Source of the DNA: Bog-473 sp963809715
GTDB taxonomy: Bacteria > Actinomycetota > Acidimicrobiia > Acidimicrobiales > RAAP-2
Length of the DNA: 64,000 nt
NCBI GenBank assembly: GCA_963809715.1
Contig: CAWEKO010000003.1
Location: 310,001 to 374,000, forward strand
Direction of reading: 5' to 3'
The notes beneath the pieces are model-generated. The model was not told the origin of the DNA, searched no databases, and saw only the letters and a list, made by a program, of their open reading frames with translations. Numbering within the stretch: position 1 is the first letter of the stretch; every line of letters starts with the position of its first letter. A program made the position numbers and the translations under genes. This document shows positions 25,474-34,099 of this stretch, one piece after another.

Positions 25474-26685
25474 ATGACACAGACTGCGCCCGTCGAGAGC
25501 TGGGCCACCGATTTCGACGTCATGGACCCCCGCTATCTGGCCGATCCCTTCAGCATCTGGGACGAGTTGCGCGCCACCTGCCCCATCCCGCACACCAACC
25601 GGCGCAAGAGCAGCTGGATGCCGCTTCGCTACGACGACGTCACCGCCATCGCCCACGACGTCGAGCACTTCAGCTCGGTCAAGGTGGCGGTGATTCCCGG
25701 CGACGAAGACGAGGATCCAGAATCGTTCGACGGACCCAACCTCGAGTACGGGCTGCCGCCGATTTCGGTCGACCCGCCGATGCACACCTGGACGCGCCGC
25801 CTCCTGCTGCCCTGGTTCTCCCACACGCGGGTGGACAGCTACGTGCCCATGACCCGCGACCTGTGCCAGAGCCTGCTCGACGGTTTCGCCGGCTCGGGTC
25901 ATGCCGATGCCGCGGCCGACTACGCCCAGCAGATTCCGGTGCGGGTCATCGCCCGCATCCTCGGCGTGCCCGCCGACATGGCCGACACCTTCACCGGGTG
26001 GGTGCGCGACGTGCTCGAGTTCGCCGACGATCCCGAGCGGCGCCAGAAGGGTGCCGAGGGCCTCCTCTACTACTTCGTCGAACAGGTCGAGCATCGGCGC
26101 CAGGACCCGGGCGACGACCTGTTGAGCGAGCTGCTGCATACCGAGGTCGACGGCAAGCCGGTCGACGACGGCATCGTGCTCGGTATGGCCGCCCTCGTGC
26201 TGATCGCCGGGGTCGACACCACCTGGAGCGCCATCGGCTCGTCGCTCTGGCACCTGGCCTCTCACGCCGAGGACCGCCGCCGCCTGGTGGCCCAGCCCGA
26301 CCTCATGCCCACGGCGGTCGAAGAGCTGCTGCGGGCCTATTCCCCGGTGACCATGGCCCGGGAGGTCACCGGGGACATCGAGTACGCCGGCTGTCCGATG
26401 AAGGCGGGGGACAAGGTCCTCATGAACTTCCCGGCCGCCAACCGCGACCCCGAGGCCTTCGAGCAGCCCGACGAGGTCGTGCTCGACCGCGCCCACAACC
26501 GCCACGTCGCCTTCGGCTCGGGCATCCACCGCTGCGCCGGGTCGAACCTGGCCCGCATGGAGCTGACCGTGGCCCTCGAAGAGTGGCTGGCGCGCATCCC
26601 CGATTTCTCGCTCGCTCCGGGCGAGGAGATCAGCTGGGCCGGCGGGCAGGTCCGCGGCCCCCGAGTCCTCCCGGTGGTGTTCTGA
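25474..26685 (+). CDS. Cytochrome P450
   Basis: 403 aa class I P450. WATDFDVMDPRYLADPFSIWDELR opens the fold, the I-helix is LIAGVDTTWSAIG, ExxR is in EELLRAYSPV, and the heme loop is FGSGIHRCAGSNLARMELT. ATG start with AAGGGGG upstream. The stop overlaps the ATG of a ferredoxin gene, so the redox partner is encoded in cis. An alpha/beta hydrolase follows. The group probably oxidises then hydrolyses an ester or lactone; substrate unknown. Confidence 0.93.
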   Translation: MTQTAPVESWATDFDVMDPRYLADPFSIWDELRATCPIPHTNRRKSSWMPLRYDDVTAIAHDVEHFSSVKVAVIPGDEDEDPESFDGPNLEYGLPPISVDPPMHTWTRRLLLPWFSHTRVDSYVPMTRDLCQSLLDGFAGSGHADAAADYAQQIPVRVIARILGVPADMADTFTGWVRDVLEFADDPERRQKGAEGLLYYFVEQVEHRRQDPGDDLLSELLHTEVDGKPVDDGIVLGMAALVLIAGVDTTWSAIGSSLWHLASHAEDRRRLVAQPDLMPTAVEELLRAYSPVTMAREVTGDIEYAGCPMKAGDKVLMNFPAANRDPEAFEQPDEVVLDRAHNRHVAFGSGIHRCAGSNLARMELTVALEEWLARIPDFSLAPGEEISWAGGQVRGPRVLPVVF

Positions 26686-26876
26686 TGAAGGTCCGAGTCG
26701 ATCCCGACAAGTGCCAGGGCCACGCCCGCTGTTACGGCCTGGCTCCGGAGATCTTCGACGTGGACGACTACGGCCAGGCCTCGGTCATCGTGGACGTGGT
26801 CCCGGTCGAGCTCGAGGAGAAGGCGCGCCTCGCCGTGGCCAACTGCCCCGAGTACGCCATCGAGATCATCGAGTAG
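26685..26876 (+). CDS. Small [3Fe-4S] ferredoxin, P450 redox partner
   Basis: 63 aa. Ligand motif is Cys10-x-x-His13-x-x-Cys16 plus Cys54-Pro, in DKCQGHARCYGLAPEIF and VANCPEYAIEI. His occupies the place of the second cluster cysteine, so a [3Fe-4S] cluster is expected. Actinobacterial P450-linked ferredoxins with a non-Cys residue here are known. It starts one base inside the P450 stop (TGATG). Confidence 0.92.
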   Translation: MKVRVDPDKCQGHARCYGLAPEIFDVDDYGQASVIVDVVPVELEEKARLAVANCPEYAIEIIE

Positions 26877-26887
26877 CGGGCGCTCCG

Positions 26888-27790
26888 GTGGCGGAGCGCG
26901 AACTCCTGCCCGACGCCCCGGCGTGGTTCGCCCGCGCCGTGGCCACGCCGGGCGGGGACGGACGAGTCGAGGTCGACGGCGCAGCCGTCCACTACATGAC
27001 GTGGGGCCGGCCCGGCCGGCGCGGCCTCGTCTTCGTGCACGGCGGCGGCGCGCACGCCCACTGGTGGACCCACGTGGCGGCGACGTTCGCCGCCGGGTTC
27101 CGGGTGGCCGCGATCGACCTGACCGGGCACGGCGACAGCGCGCACCGCGACCGCTACGACCCGAAGCAGTGGGCCGACGAGGTCATGGCGGTCGCCGGCG
27201 ACGCCGGCATCGACGGGCCGCCCGTCGTCATCGGCCACTCCATGGGGGGCTTCGTCACCATCGTCACGGCGGCCCGCCATCCCCACCATCTGGCTGGGGC
27301 CATCATCTGTGACTCGCCGGTGACCGAGGCCGACCCCGAGGTCAGCGCCCGCGACGCCTTCGGCCGGCTCCGGACCTACGACACCGTGGAGGAGGCCATC
27401 GCCCGCTTCCGCACCGTCCCACCCCAGGAGCACTACCTCGACTACGTGGTCGACTTCGTGGCCCGCCACTCGCTCCGGCGGGTCGACGGCGGTTGGCAGT
27501 GGAAGTTCGACCGCCGCATCTTCGAGCAGTTCGGGGACGGCGTGCGGGAGCTGGCCGTGCCCTACCTCGACCAGGTCGACTGCCGCCTGGCCCTGTTGCG
27601 CTCCGAGCACGGCCTGGTCACGCCCGAGATCGGGGCCTTCATGTACGAGAAGCTGGGCCGGGTGACCCCCGTGATCGAGATTCCCGAGGCCGGGCACCAC
27701 GCCATGCTGGACCAGCCGCTCATTCTGCTCACCGCGCTGCGCACGCTGCTGGCCGACTGGGACCACTCAGAACCTCATCACCGCCGCTGA
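26888..27790 (+). CDS. Alpha/beta hydrolase
   Basis: 300 aa. HGGGAHAHWW (oxyanion HGxxx), DLTGHGDSAHRDRYDP, nucleophile elbow VIGHSMGGF and the C-terminal His in EAGHHAMLDQP are all present. GTG start at 26888, eleven bases after the ferredoxin stop. It is the last gene of the P450 operon, ending in a hairpin terminator. Esterase, lactonase or C-C hydrolase roles are all possible. Confidence 0.87.
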   Translation: MAERELLPDAPAWFARAVATPGGDGRVEVDGAAVHYMTWGRPGRRGLVFVHGGGAHAHWWTHVAATFAAGFRVAAIDLTGHGDSAHRDRYDPKQWADEVMAVAGDAGIDGPPVVIGHSMGGFVTIVTAARHPHHLAGAIICDSPVTEADPEVSARDAFGRLRTYDTVEEAIARFRTVPPQEHYLDYVVDFVARHSLRRVDGGWQWKFDRRIFEQFGDGVRELAVPYLDQVDCRLALLRSEHGLVTPEIGAFMYEKLGRVTPVIEIPEAGHHAMLDQPLILLTALRTLLADWDHSEPHHRR

Positions 27791-27821
27791 CCGCACCCTT
27801 TGGAGCGCGTCAGCGGCGGTG
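27779..27821. terminator. Hairpin terminator between convergent hydrolase and MFS genes
   Basis: CACCGCCGCTGAC and GTCAGCGGCGGTG form a perfect 13-bp stem around a 17-base loop. The stem begins within the last codons of the hydrolase gene and ends 27 bases from the stop of the convergent MFS gene. Confidence 0.6.
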
Positions 27822-27848
27822 CAGGCGGCGCCTGTCCGCCGAGGTGGC

Positions 27849-29357
27849 TCAAACCGCGGCCAGGACCAGCGGCTCCTCCTCCATCTCCTCCTCCGCCGGG
27901 ACCTCCTGGTACTTGGCCCGGCGGATCAGGGTGAAGGCGGCCACCGCGGCGGCGGCCAGCACGATGGCACTGAAGGTGAACGCACTGGTGTAGCCGTGGA
28001 TCGCCCCCGCCTCGAGCGACGCCGGCGACTTCCCGTGTGTGGCCACGTAGGACACGGTGGCGGTGGTGGCGATGGTGTTGATGAGGGCGGCCCCCATCGT
28101 CCCGCCCGTCTGCTGGGTCGAGTTCACCAGGGCGCTGGCCACCCCGGCGTCCTCGGGGTTCACCCCCACCAGGGCCGTGCTGCTCATGGCCACGAACGAC
28201 ATGCCCATGCCGAGGCTCACGATGAGCTCGGCCGGCAGGACGATGGAGACGTAGGTCGAGTCCACGCCCAGCGTGCTGAAGAGGACCAACCCGGCGGCCG
28301 CCATCACCAGCCCCGTCCCCATGGTGGCCCGGGGGCCGAAGCGGGGCAGGATGCGGCTGGCCGCTGTCGCCCCGCTGATGATGCCGATGGAGAAGGGCAC
28401 GAAGGCGAATCCGCTCTTGAGGGCCGAGTAGTGCAGCGTGTTCTGGAAGTAGTAGGTGAGCGAGAGGAACGTGCCGAGCATGGCCGTCCCCACCAGCAGC
28501 GAGGCGATGAAGGAGCCACCCCGGTCACGGTTGAGCACGACCCGCAGAGGCAGGAGCGGGTGCTCGGCCCGCATCTCGATCACCACGAAGGCGAACAGCA
28601 GCACGGCGGCCGCCACGAAGAACTCAACCGTGGTCGAGGAGCTCCACCCGTCGGTCCCGGCCTTGGTGAAGCCGTAGACCAGGGCGAGCAGGCCACCGGT
28701 GACGGTGGCCGCCCCCGGCAGGTCGTATCCGTGATTGGCCGAGGCCCTGCTCTCACGCACCACCCGCAGGGCGGCGATCGCCGCAATGATGGCGAAGGGG
28801 ACGTTGATGAGCAGCGTCCAGCGCCACGAGGCGAACTCGGTCAGGAATCCGCCGAGGATGAGGCCGATGGCCGCCCCGCCGCCGGCGATGCCGCCGTAGA
28901 CGGCGAAGGCCCGGGCCCGCTCCTTTGGTTCGGTGAAGGTGACGGTCAGGAGGGAGAGGGCGGCCGGCGCCATGATGGCGGCGAAGGCGCCCTGGAGGGC
29001 CCGGGCGCTGAAGAGCATGGCCGAGTTCTGGGCCAGGCCACCCAGGGCGGAGGCCCCGGCGAAGCCGATCAGGCTGACCACGAACATGCGCTTGCGCCCG
29101 AAGTAGTCGGCGATGCGGCCACCGAGGAGCAGCAGCCCGGCGAAGGCCAGCGTGTAGGCGGTCAGCATCCACTGGCGGTTGGCCGTCGAGATGTGGAGGG
29201 CCCGCTGCGCCGAGGGCAGGGCGATGATGACCACGGAGGCGTCGAGCACCACCATGAGCTGGGCCACCGCAATGACGGCCAGCGCCCTGAAGCGCTTGGG
29301 GTCGCCGTCCGGCGGTGCGGCCATGTCCTGGTCAGGACCGTCCAAGGTCGTGGTCAT
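27849..29357 (-). CDS. DHA2-family MFS drug transporter (14 TM)
   Basis: 502 aa membrane exporter of the EmrB/QacA (DHA2) type driven by proton antiport. About 14 hydrophobic helices are visible. Motif A is GGRIADYFGRKRMFV; the first helix carries VVLDASVVIIALPSAQRALH and motif C-like VYGGIAGGGAAIGLILGGFL is present. The ATG at 29357 has GGGAG nine bases upstream; longer in-frame starts would run across the promoter. The C-terminus is acidic (EEEMEEEP). Expression is probably shut off by the divergent TetR protein, whose operator fills the promoter spacer. Confidence 0.92.
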   Translation of the reverse strand: MTTTLDGPDQDMAAPPDGDPKRFRALAVIAVAQLMVVLDASVVIIALPSAQRALHISTANRQWMLTAYTLAFAGLLLLGGRIADYFGRKRMFVVSLIGFAGASALGGLAQNSAMLFSARALQGAFAAIMAPAALSLLTVTFTEPKERARAFAVYGGIAGGGAAIGLILGGFLTEFASWRWTLLINVPFAIIAAIAALRVVRESRASANHGYDLPGAATVTGGLLALVYGFTKAGTDGWSSSTTVEFFVAAAVLLFAFVVIEMRAEHPLLPLRVVLNRDRGGSFIASLLVGTAMLGTFLSLTYYFQNTLHYSALKSGFAFVPFSIGIISGATAASRILPRFGPRATMGTGLVMAAAGLVLFSTLGVDSTYVSIVLPAELIVSLGMGMSFVAMSSTALVGVNPEDAGVASALVNSTQQTGGTMGAALINTIATTATVSYVATHGKSPASLEAGAIHGYTSAFTFSAIVLAAAAVAAFTLIRRAKYQEVPAEEEMEEEPLVLAAV

Positions 29358-29483
29358 GATGAGAATCTCCCGTCTTGTGGGTTGTCCCGATTCGCCCGGA
29401 GGGCTCCGGTCCGAGACCACCGGGGGGTGGGTCTCGATTTCGCAACCGGATTGCCCTAGAATCGGAGTATCGGTTCCACTTAG

Positions 29484-29513
29484 ACTATACGGAACGAGAG
29501 TTCCGTTTGTCAA
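29484..29513 (-). promoter_or_regulatory. MFS promoter with a TetR operator in its spacer
   Basis: On the minus strand TTGACA (plus 29508-29513) and TATAGT (plus 29484-29489) are 18 bases apart, close to consensus. ACGGAAC-GAGA-GTTCCGT, a perfect 7+4+7 inverted repeat at 29489-29506, exactly occupies the spacer. The divergent TetR gene starts 28 bases beyond the -35, so the same site should also control it. Confidence 0.8.
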
Positions 29514-29533
29514 CGGGGGAAGAGAGGATTTCT

Positions 29534-30136
29534 GTGGGCGCAAAGCCGACGGTAGCGGGAGGCAGTGACAGCGCCAGCGAGGTGCGCCCTCTGCGGGCCG
29601 ACGCGCAACGCAACCGGACCCGGATCCTCGATGCGGCCGAGGTGGTCTTCGCAGCCGAGGGGATCGAGGTGCCGGTCGACACCATCGCCGAGAAGGCCGG
29701 GGTGGGCGTCGGGACGCTCTACCGCCACTTCCCGACCAAGGAGAAGCTCTGCGAGGCCATCCTGCTCGAGCGCCTGGCCGGTCTGACCGAAGACGCCCGG
29801 GCCCAGGCCGACGCGGCGGACCCCGGCGCGGCGTTCTTCGGCTTCCTGAACCACATGGCCGAGCTGAGCTCGTCCAAGCGGGACCTGATCGCCGCCGTCA
29901 TGGGGGCCGGTCTCGAATTCGATGAGGCGGCCGCCGGGATCAAAGAGGACCTGCGCGAGGCGGTCGGCGTCCTGTTGCGACGGGCCCAGTCGGCCGGCTC
30001 GGTGCGTTCCGACGTGACGGCCGACACCGTGGTCTCTCTGGTGGTGGGCACCTGCCAGGCCGCCGTGTCCCATGCCGACTCTTGCCCGTACGACCTGCTC
30101 GACATCGTCTGTGACGGGCTGCGCCGGCAGTCCTGA
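29534..30136 (+). CDS. TetR family repressor, divergent from MFS pump
   Basis: 200 aa. RADAQRNRTRILDAAEVVFAAEG and VDTIAEKAGVGVGTLYRHFPTKEKL give a clear TetR HTH, followed by a ligand-binding domain of the TetR_C_33/SbtR-like kind (LLERLAGL, FFGFLNHMAEL). GTG start at 29534 with AGAGAGGA upstream; longer starts would overlap the operator. It should repress both itself and the pump gene and release on binding a pump substrate. Confidence 0.9.
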   Translation: MGAKPTVAGGSDSASEVRPLRADAQRNRTRILDAAEVVFAAEGIEVPVDTIAEKAGVGVGTLYRHFPTKEKLCEAILLERLAGLTEDARAQADAADPGAAFFGFLNHMAELSSSKRDLIAAVMGAGLEFDEAAAGIKEDLREAVGVLLRRAQSAGSVRSDVTADTVVSLVVGTCQAAVSHADSCPYDLLDIVCDGLRRQS

Positions 30137-30183
30137 GCCGGCAGTCCTGAAGCGGCCGCCGCGCTCGCAGCCCCGAGGCGGGT

Positions 30184-30924
30184 TCAGCCGTCCGTGGCCG
30201 AGTACGAGTCGATCGGGCTGCGCAGGGCCAGGCCGCCGTCGCACTCGACCACCTGGCCCGTGACCCACTCCATGGAATGGAGGGCCCGGATGACGGGCGC
30301 GATGTCCTCGGCCTGGCCGAGGCGCCCCAGCGCGGTGCGCTCGGCCACGCCGGCCAGCCAGGGCGAGCTCTGGGCCGAGGCACCCCGTCCCAGCATGGGC
30401 GTCGCCGTGACGCCGGGGGCGACGGCGTTGACCCGCAGCCCGTCGGCGCCCCACTCGGCCGCCGCCACCTGGACGAGCATGCTCAGCGCCGCCTTCGACG
30501 CGCAGTACAGGCCCATGGAGCGGTCGACCAGGCGCGCGCTGATGCTCGAGACGGCGACGAAGGAACCGGCGACCTGCTCGGCCCGCATGACACGGGCCCA
30601 CGCCCGCATGCAGAGCAGGGGACCGCGGGTGTTGATCCGCAGCACGCGGTCGAACTCCTCGGGCTCGATGTCGCTCAGGAGGCCGGCGTGGCCCACCCCG
30701 GCGGTGACCGTCACCTGGTGCGGCACGCCCCAGCGCCGGCGGGTCTCGTCGACGGCGACGTCGATCGCCCCCGGCTCCGCCACGTCGCAGGTGACGTCGC
30801 GCACGCCGGCCACGTCCCACACCACTGCCGTGGTGCCGGCCGCCCGGTAGTTGTCGACCAGGGCCGCCCCGATGCCCGAGGCACCGCCGACGACCAGCGC
30901 GACCGGTCCGGTGTCGTCGCTCAT
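30184..30924 (-). CDS. Short-chain dehydrogenase/reductase
   Basis: 246 aa classical SDR. VALVVGGASGIGAALVDNY is the cofactor loop, the Asp in CDVAEPGAID follows, Ser is in VAVSSISARL and Tyr/Lys in YCASKAALSML. VNAVAPGVTATPM is typical. GMLG-like C-terminus lacks anything special. ATG at 30924, divergent from the VOC-monooxygenase operon, and convergent with the TetR gene. Probable 3-oxoacyl or alcohol dehydrogenase; substrate unknown. Confidence 0.86.
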   Translation of the reverse strand: MSDDTGPVALVVGGASGIGAALVDNYRAAGTTAVVWDVAGVRDVTCDVAEPGAIDVAVDETRRRWGVPHQVTVTAGVGHAGLLSDIEPEEFDRVLRINTRGPLLCMRAWARVMRAEQVAGSFVAVSSISARLVDRSMGLYCASKAALSMLVQVAAAEWGADGLRVNAVAPGVTATPMLGRGASAQSSPWLAGVAERTALGRLGQAEDIAPVIRALHSMEWVTGQVVECDGGLALRSPIDSYSATDG

Positions 30925-31012
30925 TGCGCTCCCTTCGGTCTCACCCGGGCCAGACCGTACCCGGCGGGGGGTGACAGACTCAGGGCCTTCTTCTCACGTG
31001 ACGGAGGCCGCG

Positions 31013-31474
31013 GTGGCCAGGGTGCACCATGCAGCGATCGGGACGCGCGACGTCGAGGCCAGCCTTGTCTTTTGGCGCGACGGCCTCGGCTTCGAGGTCC
31101 TGATGGACCACTCCTTCGACGGTCCCTGGCCCGAGCTCTTCGGCGGTTCCGCCTCGACGTTGCGCTCGGTCTTCCTGGGTGACGCCGGCGCACCCGAGTC
31201 GGGCATCGTCGAATTGGTCGATCTCGACGGCATGGCACCCCCGGACGAGGCCGGGCCCGGGCCGGCGGCCGGATTCTTCCTCCTCTCGCTCTTTGCGGAC
31301 CTCGACGCCGTCCTGCCCCGTTTGGCCGGCCTCGGCCTCGGTGGTGAGCCGGTGGTGGCGCCGGTCGGCCCGGTCCGTCTCGCCGTGGTGCACGACCCCA
31401 ACGGGGTGCGGGTCGAGCTGATGGACGCGGCGGCGCAGGCGAACATGGGGTCGCTGACCGAGGCAGGGGAGTGA
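31013..31474 (+). CDS. VOC/glyoxalase family protein
   Basis: About 153 aa. VHHAAIGTRDVEASLVFWRDGLGFEV is the first beta-alpha-beta-beta-beta module and LPRLAGLGLGGEPVVAPVG with VVHDPNGVRVELMDA is the second. Metal ligands His (HHAAIG) and Glu (RVELMD) are present. The GTG at 31013 has CGGAGG at 31002-31007; a GTG at 30998 is also possible. The stop overlaps the next GTG. VOC proteins may be isomerases, lyases or dioxygenases; here it is likely part of the ketone/ester pathway of the following monooxygenase. Confidence 0.82.
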   Translation: MARVHHAAIGTRDVEASLVFWRDGLGFEVLMDHSFDGPWPELFGGSASTLRSVFLGDAGAPESGIVELVDLDGMAPPDEAGPGPAAGFFLLSLFADLDAVLPRLAGLGLGGEPVVAPVGPVRLAVVHDPNGVRVELMDAAAQANMGSLTEAGE

Positions 31475-32931
31475 GCGAGCCGGTCGGGCACTGGGAGGTC
31501 GCCATCATCGGGGCGGGCCCCGGTGGTCTCGGGCTGGCCATCGCCTTGGCCGAGTCGGGCCGGCGCGACTTCGTCCTCCTCGAGGCCGGCGACGGCGTGG
31601 GGGGCACCTGGCGGGTCAACACCTACCCGGGGGCGGCCTGCGACGTTCCCTCGCACCTCTATTCGTATTCCTTCGCCCTCAAGCCGGACTGGACCAAGAC
31701 CTACGCGACCCAGCCCGAGATCCTCCGGTACTTCGAGGACTGCGCGGACCGCTTCGGCATCGGACCCCACCTGCGCACCGCCGTGCGCATCGAAGCGGCC
31801 CGTTGGGACGAGGCGGCGCGCCACTGGCTGGTGACCGACGACGGAGGCCGTGTCTACGAAGCCGACGTCCTGGTCAGCGCCATCGGCACCTTCACGACGC
31901 CGTCACTGCCCGACATCGACGGGCTGAGCACCTTCGCCGGTCCGTCCTTCCACTCAGCCCGCTGGGAGCACGAGCACGACCTGAGGGGCCGGCGGGTGGC
32001 AGTGATCGGCACCGGGGCCAGCGCGGCGCAGATCGTGCCCGAACTGGCCCAGGTGTGCGCCCAGGTCGACGTGTACCAGCGCACGCCCCAGTGGATCATG
32101 CCCCGCAAGGACGTGGTGTTCACCGAGGAGGAGAAGGAGCGCTTCGCCCGTGACCCCGAGGCCATGGCCAAGCACCGCGAGGAGATCTTCTGGGGCTTCG
32201 AGAACACGATCGCCTTCCGGGTCGACGACGACGGGGCCGCCCCCCTCGAGGCTCTGGCCCGGAACCACATCGACTACCGGATCACCGATGAGGAGCTGCG
32301 GGCCAAGCTCACGCCGGACTACCCCTTCGGCTGCAAGCGCACCCTCGTGTGCAGCGACTTCTACAAGGCGCTGCTGCGCAAGAACGTTGACCTGATGACT
32401 GATCCGATCGACCACGTCACACCGGGCGGTGTGGTCAGTGCGGACGGCACCGAGCGCGCCGCCGACATCATCGTGCTGGCCACCGGGTTCAGGGCGACCG
32501 AGTACCTCGAGGGCATCGACGTGGTGGGCTTGGGCGGCCGGCGCCTGCACGAGGACTGGTCCGAGGTGGCCCATGCCTACCTGGGTCTCACCGTCTCGGG
32601 GTACCCGAATTTCTTCATGCTCTACGGCCCCAACACCAACCAGGGCGGCAACTCGATCATCGTCATCCTCGAAGCCCAGGCCGGCTACGTGGTCGGCGCG
32701 CTCACGGCCATGGAGGCCGAGGGGATCGATGCCCTCCAGGTGCGCCGCGAGGTGATGGACGCCTACAACCGCGACCTGGCCGAGGCCCTCGACGGCACAC
32801 TGTGGCAGCACGGATGCCAGAGCTACTTCAAGAACGCGAACGGACGCATCGTCACCCAACTGCCCCAGACTTCCCTGTGGTACGCCGAGCGAACCAGGGA
32901 GTTCCGACCAGAGGAGTACGAACACGCATGA
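31471..32931 (+). CDS. Baeyer-Villiger-type flavin monooxygenase
   Basis: 486 aa. GAGPGGLGLAIAL binds FAD, GTGASAAQIVPEL binds NADPH, and FAGPSFHSARWEHEHD matches the Baeyer-Villiger fingerprint FxGxxxHxxxW. GTWRVNTYPGAACDVPSHLY and the C-terminal ATGF and NFFMLYGPNTNQGGNS blocks support it. It converts ketones to esters or lactones using NADPH and O2. GTG start inside the VOC stop and ATGA overlap with the oxidoreductase gene, so three genes are translationally coupled. Confidence 0.9.
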   Translation: MSEPVGHWEVAIIGAGPGGLGLAIALAESGRRDFVLLEAGDGVGGTWRVNTYPGAACDVPSHLYSYSFALKPDWTKTYATQPEILRYFEDCADRFGIGPHLRTAVRIEAARWDEAARHWLVTDDGGRVYEADVLVSAIGTFTTPSLPDIDGLSTFAGPSFHSARWEHEHDLRGRRVAVIGTGASAAQIVPELAQVCAQVDVYQRTPQWIMPRKDVVFTEEEKERFARDPEAMAKHREEIFWGFENTIAFRVDDDGAAPLEALARNHIDYRITDEELRAKLTPDYPFGCKRTLVCSDFYKALLRKNVDLMTDPIDHVTPGGVVSADGTERAADIIVLATGFRATEYLEGIDVVGLGGRRLHEDWSEVAHAYLGLTVSGYPNFFMLYGPNTNQGGNSIIVILEAQAGYVVGALTAMEAEGIDALQVRREVMDAYNRDLAEALDGTLWQHGCQSYFKNANGRIVTQLPQTSLWYAERTREFRPEEYEHA

Positions 32932-33899
32932 AGGCCGCCGTGTATTACGAGACAGGAGCACCGGACGTCTTCCGTTACGAGGAGGTGCCCGATCCCGTGG
33001 TCGGACCGGGCGACATCCTGGTCGATGTCGAGGCGGTGAGCATCGAGGGCGGTGACACCCTCAACCGGTTGGGCGGCGCCCTGGCTCGGGTACCCCACGT
33101 CGTGGGTTACCAGTGCGCCGGGACCGTGGCCGAGGTCGGGCCGGCGGTGCGCAACTTCGCGGTGGGGGACCGGGCGGTCACCGTCGGGCTGGACGGGTCG
33201 CACGCCGAGCGCCGGGCCGTGCCCGAGGGTTTCGCCTGGAAGATCCCCGATGGCGTGTCGACCGACGAGGCCGCCTGCGTGCCCGTGCCCTTCGGGACGG
33301 CGGACGACTGCCTGTTCGAGTTCGGGCGCTTGCAGGCGAGCGAGACCGCGCTGATCCATGCCGGCGCGGGCGGTGTCGGCATCGCAGCGATCCAGATGGC
33401 CAAGCGGGCGGGCGCACGGGTGATCGCGACGGCCTCGAGCGATCAACGTCTGGAGCGGCTGCGCGATTTCGGGCTCGACGAGGGTATCAACTACGTCACG
33501 CACGACTTCGTGACCGAGGCCCGGCGGCTGACCGACGGCCGCGGCGTCGACGTCATCGTCGACTCGGTCGGTGGCACCACCCTGCAGGGCAGCATCGCGG
33601 CGCTGGCCTACCGCGGCCGCTGCGTCACCGTGGGCGACGCCGGTCGTGCACCGGCGGAACAGCTCGACATCTCCACCATGCGGCCGAACAACCAGAGCCT
33701 GTCGGGGTATTTCCTCGGGGCGGAGCTCCTGCTGCATCCCGAGCGGGTCCATCCGATGATCGCCCGCCACCTCAACGCCATCGCCCGTGGCGAGCTCTCC
33801 GTGGTCATCGACCGCGCCTACCCGCTGTCCGACGCGGCGGGAGCGCACGCCTACATCGAGAGCCGCCAGGCGTTCGGCCGGGTGCTGCTCGTCCCGTAA
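32928..33899 (+). CDS. Quinone oxidoreductase-like zinc-independent alcohol dehydrogenase
   Basis: 323 aa MDR-superfamily NADPH oxidoreductase. MKAAVYYETGAPDVFRYEEVPDP and VVGYQCAGTVAEVGPAV start the GroES-like domain, and HAGAGGVGIAAIQMAKRAGARVIATASS is the Rossmann loop. Zinc-binding cysteines are missing, as in quinone reductases/crotonyl reductases. ATG at 32928 in an ATGA overlap with the monooxygenase. Last gene of the operon. Confidence 0.9.
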   Translation: MKAAVYYETGAPDVFRYEEVPDPVVGPGDILVDVEAVSIEGGDTLNRLGGALARVPHVVGYQCAGTVAEVGPAVRNFAVGDRAVTVGLDGSHAERRAVPEGFAWKIPDGVSTDEAACVPVPFGTADDCLFEFGRLQASETALIHAGAGGVGIAAIQMAKRAGARVIATASSDQRLERLRDFGLDEGINYVTHDFVTEARRLTDGRGVDVIVDSVGGTTLQGSIAALAYRGRCVTVGDAGRAPAEQLDISTMRPNNQSLSGYFLGAELLLHPERVHPMIARHLNAIARGELSVVIDRAYPLSDAAGAHAYIESRQAFGRVLLVP

Positions 33900-34099
33900 G
33901 CGGGCGCGGGCTCTCGATCTCCCGTCAACCTACGTTCGTCCGATTTCGATGTCGTACGCTGTCGCGAGGCGATCCGACCTACTCGCGTGCCGAGCAAATG
34001 GGCGAAACCGCGTGTCTCGAGCGCGGTTCGCCGGATACCCCGCACCGTTGCGACCGAATTGAACCCTGGAGGGTCTGCTATCGGTGATTGAACCAGGCT

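Noticed and set aside
25220..25477. Small plus-strand frame in the gap before the P450
   Set aside because: Arg/Ala-rich composition and no recognisable domain; best treated as non-coding.
24106..26529. Very long minus-strand open frame (about 800 codons)
   Set aside because: It is the antisense of three well-supported genes (crotonase, PhyH, P450); long false frames are common in GC-rich DNA.
27819..29459. Plus-strand open frame of about 546 codons
   Set aside because: Antisense of the MFS transporter; Gly/His/Arg/Glu-rich with no hydrophobic core or motifs.
33900..34099. Search for a tRNA or island attachment site at the edge of the lower-GC segment
   Set aside because: No cloverleaf or matching direct repeat pair was found by eye at either edge.
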